Shown: positions 57,780 through 64,000 of the stretch, in pieces
Numbering within the stretch: position 1 is the first letter of the stretch
Layout: each line of letters opens with the position of its first letter
Assembly: GCF_010389155.1 (NCBI RefSeq)
Contig: NC_057766.1
Coordinates: forward strand, 42,170,463 to 42,234,462
Source: Erigeron canadensis
Lineage: Eukaryota; Streptophyta; Magnoliopsida; Asterales; Asteraceae
Length of the DNA stretch: 64,000 nucleotides
Reading direction: 5' to 3'
Notes under the pieces: generated by a model
What the model was told of the DNA's origin: nothing
The model's database searches: none
The model's input: the letters and a program-made list of their open reading frames with translations, nothing else
Translations under genes and position numbers: made by a program

Positions 57780-57960
57780 TTTTTTTTTAAAAAAAAACAA
57801 AATGTGGATCATTTGCTTACAACAAGGATCTAGCTTATGTTGTCTTAACCGAATCCGTGCTAGAGAGCCCTCTCACCCTCAATACCTAGTAGGAGGAGAA
57901 ACCCCAATTAAACCGCCTGAAGACACGACATATAATTACGACATTTTAATTGGATAAAAC
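57780..57960 (-). mobile_element. diverged, truncated copy of the 33.3-kb SINE family
   Basis: Read on minus, this matches the 3' half of the insertion at 33306-33687: GTTGTCTTAACCGAATCCG and GCTAGAGA, GCCTGAAGACACGAC, and GGAGAAACCCC have close counterparts there in the same order. The T-run at 57781 corresponds to the A-tail. The tRNA-like head is missing. Confidence 0.65.
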
Positions 57961-57989
57961 TTTGCCCCCTCTGCAGGACTTAAACATGC

Positions 57990-58065
57990 TTTTCCTTATA
58001 GCTTAATGGTTGAGTGCTAGCTTTTCATGCTGGAGGTCTCAAGTTCGATACATGAGAAAAATATT
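57990..58065 (+). mobile_element. tRNA-like SINE head
   Basis: TAGCTTAATGGTTGAGTGC (box A-like) and GGTCTCAAGTTCGATAC (box B-like) are spaced as in a tRNA gene, 35-40 bp apart. The acceptor stem does not pair, so this is a SINE head or decayed tRNA pseudogene and not a working tRNA. Confidence 0.55.
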
Positions 58066-58104
58066 TCAAGGTATATCACAAAGTCCCCCGATAAAGTATA
58101 TATA

Positions 58105-58592
58105 CACTACAACAAATATGTCATTTCCTCACACTTGTTTTTTTATAATTTTAATAAGTGTGAAAAATTTTGTTAATTTAATCACATTTAAAAGTGTGTG
58201 AAAATACTTTTACATTTAAAAGTGTAAAGAAATTTTAAAAATCACAATATCTACACACTTATACATGTGGCAAAGAAAACTTCACACTTCACTTTCAAGT
58301 GTGTAAAGTGATATCAATTGTTCATACTCAAGAGTGTGAAAGTTAATTTGTAACACATGATTTCTTCACACTCTCCATGTGTGAAGAAATCATGTGTTAC
58401 ATAATAACTTTCACACTTTAAAGTGTTAATATTTTGTTTATATATTTATAGGTGTGAAAAAATTATAACTTTTAAAATTTATTCACACTTTTAAATGTAA
58501 TTTTTTTTATACATTTTTATATGTGATTAAATTCATGAATTTTTTCATATTTTTTATAACCAACTGTGAATAAATGGATTTTTTTTTTAGTG
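58105..58592. mobile_element. miniature CACTA element
   Basis: It begins CACTACAACAAA and ends TTTTTTTTAGTG, with ATA on both sides (58102-58104, 58593-58595), the 3-bp target of CACTA (En/Spm) transposons. Inside, about a dozen CACACTT/AAGTGTG-type motifs occur in both orientations, like the subterminal transposase sites of larger CACTA elements. A perfect 22-bp hairpin lies at the centre (58350-58371 with 58379-58400). No coding capacity. Confidence 0.85.
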
Positions 58593-58667
58593 ATAATAAT
58601 TAGTTTGTTATCACCCTTCTCATCGGGAAGGGCCAGAAGGAGGCACGTTTCATTCCCTAACGAGTAA

Positions 58668-59501
58668 GGGTGTGTTTGATTGCAACTGAATGGCATCATT
58701 TAGCACTGAGTGCTGAATCGGTCAGCAATCAGATTGTTTGATTCGTCCATCTGAATAATGAATGATGCTGAACGAGAATAAATTTCATGCTTAACCATTC
58801 CATCTTGAAAAGGTCTCTATACCATTCAGCAACCGACTTTTCCCCCAAATACCCTTCTCCCTTCTCGTTTTAACACATTCTTTTTTCAACTTCTTTACAT
58901 TATTTAATTAACCTATACATACAAAAGATGATGTTCATTAGTATTTGTTTTTTATTGGTATAATCCCCCCATTAAAACAAACATATCAAGACCTACTATT
59001 ATATACATATATGTATGTATATTTTATCTATATATCACTTCCGTATTGTTATGCATTACTATGAAAGTGGGTTTATACTTAATAGCATTTATCGGTTTTG
59101 GGGTATTATAGTTTGTGAAAGAATTTGTAGAAGGAAATCGTGTTTATGTGAGCGTATCACCGAAATTGAAACCAGGGGCTTTACCTTCACTTTTTATATT
59201 CTTATCAAGAAGGGGAATCTGTCGGCATGAGGTTACGTCTTACGAGTAATTGTTTCAGAGAATTTGATTTGTTAATATTATCATAATATCTATTTTATGT
59301 TTATGTTTTGTTATATTTTTGTGATAGCATAAATTTTGAAGAAGGTTAAAAAAAAAGTCATTTTTGTATTTTAGATTATCCATTCAGAATATGTATCAAA
59401 CATATTTTTCTATTCAGGATCAAATTTTATTAAGAGTTTTTGAACCATTCAGACTCTGAGATTATTCGACGCTAAATCATTTTGTGTTATCAAACACACC
59501 C
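58668..59501. mobile_element. PIF/Harbinger-type MITE, TSD TAA
   Basis: GGGTGTGTTTGAT at 58668 is matched by ATCAAACACACCC ending at 59501, flanked by TAA on both sides (58665-58667, 59502-59504). The 834-bp interior has no transposase; the subterminal parts share GAATGGC/ATTCAG-like text. Confidence 0.8.
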
Positions 59502-59504
59502 TAA

Positions 59505-60135
59505 GTTTCACAATCTTTTATCAAAGTATTCGAACTATTTTATATCCTATTCTTATATTTTATTAGTAAGTATTACATCAAACTGGATAATCCAAAATAC
59601 AATTTAAACCACTTTGCACCACCTACACCCGATCCCCCACCAAGAATAAATTCTGGGTGTGTATCATTTAGACCACATACCTGTCATATTTCATTACTTT
59701 ATATTTAGCATAATAATCATAGTAATTTTATTCCAACTCATCTGATTGAAAATATTTACTATTATGTGCTATTTAAAATTTTCTTCTACCGACTTCCAAC
59801 TTTCTAAATTTTAATTAATTAATATAAATATTCTTAATTAGAGATCATCTATCCATTTCGAGTTACAAGTGTGACACGTTTATATAAGTATCTTTTACAA
59901 ACTTCCCGTTGTCTTCAAAGTTATAAGAAGATGTTACAAACTACAGTGATAAACTAAAAATTTACATATGCAACAATTTATAAATCGTAATTTATAATAG
60001 TATGTTAAGTTACATGTCTACATAATACGTTTTAAACTGTTCATTCAAATCATTATATGTGAGTGTGATTGATAACATTCCTTTTGTTATCATCAAGGTC
60101 CTTTTATACAATATTTTAGTCATTATATGATTACC
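59505..60135. other. intergenic, nothing recognised
   Basis: AT-rich spacer without a supported gene or repeat. Confidence 0.45.
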
Positions 60136-60146
60136 CATCAATAAAG

Positions 60147-60169
60147 GTTTTTTTTTTTTTTGAACGGCT
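60147..60169 (-). mobile_element. 23-bp LINE remnant: eight bases of tail plus poly(A), 11-bp TSD
   Basis: CATCAATAAAG at 60136-60146 and 60170-60180 flanks a 23-bp insert that on minus reads AGCCGTTC followed by an A-run. GCCGTT plus A matches the end of the longer LINE copy at 9351-9454. Confidence 0.7.
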
Positions 60170-60180
60170 CATCAATAAAG

Positions 60181-60755
60181 TTATTAGTTAGAAGTTCTGA
60201 AATCCTCAAAAAAAGAAATAAGTTCAAACATTCTTGGGTGCAAGTTTTGGGGCTGACCCGACTTTTTCTAAACTTGTGAAAGCTTAGGAGAATTGAGTGT
60301 CAATTTTTTGGGTTGTTGAAATCTCTTACATGGGTTCCGCCGATAGTCGAGGTGGTAATATTGTCCGGTCAAGGGTACAAAAATGTTCATAATATACGTA
60401 CCCCAGACTAGAGTACATAACTACATACAATCAAATCAAATATTTATCTTGTTTAAGTAACCTTAACAAAAATAATCCAAATTGTTTACTTGTTCTAAAT
60501 AAAACAATTTTTTTTATTAATGTATTGAACCAAAGGTTCGGAATATTTGCTTTGTGCCCTGTTTTGATTCCCCCAACAAACGTACCACCAAGTGTCACCA
60601 ACATAAATTACAATAACTTTTCTTTTATTAAAAAGGAAAAAGAGAAGATGCAATTATTTGAATGAAATGATACCGAGGTTGCACCTTTTTTGTGATATAT
60701 TTTAGACAACGAGAGTGCCATTCTTGAAACGATGCATCATTGCTGAAAAGTTGAT
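60181..60755. other. intergenic, nothing recognised
   Basis: No gene or repeat supported. Confidence 0.4.
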
Positions 60756-61669
60756 GGCGCGTTTAATTCGAGAAAACCCGAAACCCGATGAGGAAACCCG
60801 ACATGTGGCAAAAGAACCCGATCCGGTGGAGAAACCCGAAACCCGATGAGAAAACCCGATATCTATACCTATATCTATATATTTTTAAGTAATTAGTTTT
60901 GAATCTATATTCAACACTAATATCAACAAAATTTGTATCTATGTTCAATAACTTGCACATCCATTTCTCAAAAAATCAAGAATAAGTAGTATCATTTCTC
61001 TATTCATACAAGTTTTGGTAAATATTATTGAAAAATAACTATTCTTATGGGGTCGGGTTTCGGGTTTTGGGAACGATTTTATCCCCGATGGGGTCTCTGA
61101 TAAAGTACCCGATGGGTATCGGGTCGGGTTCAGGTTGTATATTCCTTATCGGGTTTGGGTTCGGGTTTAATACTACTCGTCCCGAACCTGACCCATTGTC
61201 ATTCCTACCCATTGTTTTTCATTTTCATTTTTCAAGAAAACATGAAAAACAAAATGCGTTCAAATCGTAGTTTTTCAAAACTGTTTTCCAAGAAAACAAA
61301 AACATGGTTTTCCACTTTTATATGGGAAATTAGATTACACTTTTTTATTGTTTTCACTTTTCATTTTCTATTTTCAAAATTTTGAAAACTTCAAATTACA
61401 TTAACTCTCACCTACGCCCCCGTCCATGCCCCCGTCATCCCTCGCCCCCACCGTGTCATCCCCTGCCCCTACCCGACCCCAAATCTCCCACTTAACCAAC
61501 TATGTTATAACATCTTTTTGAATAAGGAAAATGGAAATAATGTTTTTTAGTTTTAAACGCGTTTTTAAAATTTTCATTTGTTTTCTGAAGATGAAAAACT
61601 CCTTCTATTTTTTAAAGAATTAAACTAGAAATAAAAAACAAGAAAATATTTTCTATAATTAAACGCGCC
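60756..61669. mobile_element. TIR element GGCGCGTTTAATT with mirror CCCGA repeats
   Basis: GGCGCGTTTAATT at 60756 and the inverse AATTAAACGCGCC ending at 61669 delimit 914 bp. The left part has about eight AACCCGA units (60774-60860); the right part has about eight TCGGGTT units (61052-61168), so the two blocks can pair. No clear TSD. Possibly one element nested in another, since the AT-rich part at 61200-61650 looks like a separate MITE body. Confidence 0.55.
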
Positions 61670-62538
61670 CTTACTATTTTCCACTTGTAAACCCTTCATT
61701 CTTCAATTGGGTATATTGTGTGGGTTCAGTATAATAGTTTGGGGCCTATGTTTAATATTTACTGAACTTCTATATGGGTCACTTTAAAAATGTTTAATGG
61801 GCTTTAGCCTTATCCAGTTTGTTTCTATGAGTATTGTGTAATACTAATTGTGATATTTTTAGAATGTAGGGCTCGCACCAGGGCTTAAAAACTATGTAAA
61901 TCTATATTTTCTTTATAACATTATTATATTTTATATACACTCTGATTTTCTTAATTGATAATTTGGAGAAGTAATGCTTTAATAAATCATTTGTTTGCCA
62001 AAAAAAGGTAAATCATATGTTAAAATCTGGAAACAAAAGATACTTGATTCTCGAACTTGTTAATTTTTGCATTATATAATAAGAAAATGCTAAAGGAAGC
62101 CCCTAGGCTTCATTTAACGTGTATAAAAATGTTGTTTATTTTCATATTAAATGTCATCTTCCCGAATTTTATAGTAAGTGTATAATTAATTAATACTTAT
62201 ATAATAAAGAGTGAATTAATGTCAGTACACACTTTTAGAACCATAAGGTAAAATAGGCGGAAATATGGTGTTACCGATCTTGAAGTCGACCGATCTTGAA
62301 GTCATAGTAAGTTTTTATATAGTCTTGACACGTAGAATAGGTTAAACACGAAACGGAGTTTATTGTTTAAAGTATAAAGGAATGGTTATTTAAGAACTCA
62401 CAAACAAAAAAGAACAACAATTCTGGATCATATATTTTCCCTACTTTTCTCTCTCTTAACTTAAATAAGAAAATTCATCCAAATAATTTAAAATGTTTTA
62501 TCTCATAAATCGTAAGATAAAAAAAAGTAGGGGTAATA
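61670..62538. other. intergenic, nothing recognised
   Basis: AT-rich, no gene. GACCGATCTTGAAGTC-like text is tandemly repeated at 62273-62303. Confidence 0.45.
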
Positions 62539-62992
62539 TTAAATTTCGTCCTATTTCATTAGAGATGCATTTCGATTTACTTTTGACGACTTTTTAAATT
62601 TTTTTTTCCTTTGTACTTGTGTACCTACACATGTATAGAATCTTTGTTTTCACATGTGAATTAGTAAATAATCATCTGTACACAATAATGTAGGTTAAGA
62701 GCGGAGCTCGTCAGTCCATGGCGGAGCACGTCAGTCCATGGCGGATCTATAACGGCTAAGAGCGGAGTCCGTTAGGTAGATCACCCATCACCGATCACCC
62801 CATATGACCTATCACACTATGACCTATCACTCTTAATGATCTATCACCCCACTAGCTACCATTTATGAATATCCTTAAAGGCGAAGCCCGTTCCGAATCA
62901 CAAATTTCGTTCAACCTACACATCTGTAGGTTATGTGTAAGTATCAAAAGTATAACGAATTGCATCTCTAATGAAAAAATACGAAATTTTAA
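62539..62992. mobile_element. MITE sharing a core with the element at 1.6-2.1 kb
   Basis: The ends TTAAATTTCGTCC...CATTAGAGATGCATTTCG and, inverted, TTAAAATTTCGTA...CATTAGAGATGCAATTCG form 35-bp TIRs different from those at 1560. The core at 62700-62895 (GATCTATCACCCC, ATGACCTATCAC, ATGAATATCCTTAAAGGCG) is the inverted counterpart of 1765-1895. A GGAGC/GGCGGA repeated patch lies at 62702-62750. Confidence 0.8.
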
Positions 62993-63415
62993 GTAAAAAT
63001 AACTCACCTCTTAAAGTTTATATACATATACACCAAAAATATTGCAAAAAATATCAAAGCATAATACATGTATCAAAGCATTGCAAAAAATATCAAAATA
63101 AACTTGATTATAAAATCAGACATAATGTTAATTAAGATAATGATTATTGTACATTTTTTGATATAACATATATAGAGTCGGTTTGATATATATATATATA
63201 TATATATATATTAAGGTTGTCAATACTCGATTTTATCTGAAATTTGACTTGAAACCGACCCGGGAAAACTGGGTTAGGGTTGTAAAATCTCGACCCGATA
63301 ACCCGCCAACATGTTTTTTTTTTGGGTCGGGTCAGGTTAACCTTTTGGATTAATTGGTCAACCCGTCAACCCAAAACTATTTTAAATTTATATAATTTTT
63401 TTTATTAGGTCAACC

Positions 63416-64000
63416 CACCAACTCACTTAATCCAACAACCCACAACTCATTTTATTTGAAATCAATCTACTAACACACAACCCATATAATCTGAAAAGCT
63501 GAAATCAATCCACCAAATCATAAGCCGCCAACCAAACAAAAATTGAGTTGGCGGTTGGGTTGACAAGTGTTGTTGATCTTTTTAAGTCGGTTTTGATATT
63601 TAGCCAGGTTCAGTTGGGTATTTTCAACCCACCAACCCATTCGCTCGATATAATTATATTTATATTTATTTTAGTTATTAATTGCTCTGTATAAAGTTAA
63701 TTATCTGTGTATAAAATCAAGAGAAACATGAAGAACAAAATAGTAATAATTAGTTAAAGCAATAACATCATATGGAGAAAGATGAATGTTAAAAAATTAC
63801 ATTGGTCATGTTGTTTGAAAATTATGATGCATTGAAATGAGAAGAAAATGATTGTGTTTTTTAATAATAACATATTTGAATCTTTTATCCAACTCACTTA
63901 ATCCGACAACCCACAACTCATTTTATTTGAAAGTAATCTACCTACCTACAACACATATAACCTGAAAGGTTGAAATCAATCCACCAAACCATTTAAGCCG
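63416..64000. repeat. direct repeat of about 110 bp, second copy cut by the window end
   Basis: CAACTCACTTAATCC, ACAACCCACAACTCATTTTA and TTGAAATCAATCCACCAAA occur in the same order at 63416-63528 and 63890-64000, 474 bp apart. AACCC/GGGTT-rich text (GGTCAACCCGTCAACCC) precedes the first copy, suggesting termini or subtermini of one element extending beyond the window. A (TA)n run is at 63188-63210. Confidence 0.65.

Noticed and set aside
57990..58065. Possible tRNA gene
   Set aside because: Box A- and box B-like text is present but the acceptor and anticodon stems do not pair, so a SINE head is more likely.
59015..59230. 71-codon ORF inside the PIF-type MITE
   Set aside because: No transposase or ORF1 motif; random frame in a MITE body.

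Overview
This is a window of plant nuclear DNA: AT-rich, gene-poor, with GT-AG introns and many nested transposons. The host genes (NPF transporter, LOB-domain factor, DUF688-like protein, AZG-type purine permease) are all land-plant families and fit a eudicot. The mix of Athila and Tat/Retand elements, and an RRM fragment of a kind I associate with Asteraceae annotations, makes Asteraceae my best guess, but that is an inference. There is no sign of an operon, prophage, plasmid or CRISPR array.

Layout. (1) 1-7.3 kb: the last exon of an NPF (NRT1/PTR) transporter on +, a long-TIR MITE, and a complete three-exon LBD15-like gene on -. (2) 7.3-13.1 kb: intergenic, with a SINE-like unit, a 5'-truncated LINE with target-site duplication (TSD), and an inverted pair of self-palindromic repeats. 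(3) 13.1-32.3 kb: a nested retrotransposon block. A Tat/Retand-like Ty3/gypsy element on - (13119-32273, TSD ACATC) has lost gag. It was invaded by an Athila-like Ty3/gypsy element on + (16077-29375). A later deletion removed the last 484 bp of the inner 3' LTR together with the adjoining RNase H and integrase sequence of the outer element. Both polyproteins are broken by stops and frameshifts. (4) 32.3-43.6 kb: a SINE with 16-bp TSD, a single-exon DUF688-like gene on -, a 395-bp tandem duplication, a (TAA)n microsatellite, a second SINE with 13-bp TSD, and an RRM-like gene fragment. (5) 43.6-47.2 kb: a small non-autonomous LTR element (TSD TGTAC) with an internal minisatellite and an inverted duplication in one LTR, then two MITEs, one with a 9-bp TSD. 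(6) 50.0-52.0 kb: a PIF/Harbinger-type element (TSD TAA) that kept only the Myb/SANT-like ORF1. (7) 55.4-57.2 kb: an intact single-exon AZG1-type adenine/guanine permease. (8) 57.7-64 kb: a diverged SINE copy, a miniature CACTA element, a PIF-type MITE, a 23-bp LINE insertion, and further MITEs, one sharing an internal block with the MITE at 1.6 kb in the opposite orientation.

The four host genes show no functional linkage to each other. Most of the unusual content is transposon biology: a short dyad motif (CTAGCGSCGCTAG type) spread through both LTRs and a 0.5-kb internal array of the Athila-like element, an apparent intron-containing extra ORF in that element, a snap-back duplication inside an LTR, and a block shared by two different MITEs. 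Element boundaries were read by eye from direct and inverted repeats; family names rest on protein motifs recognised without any database search.
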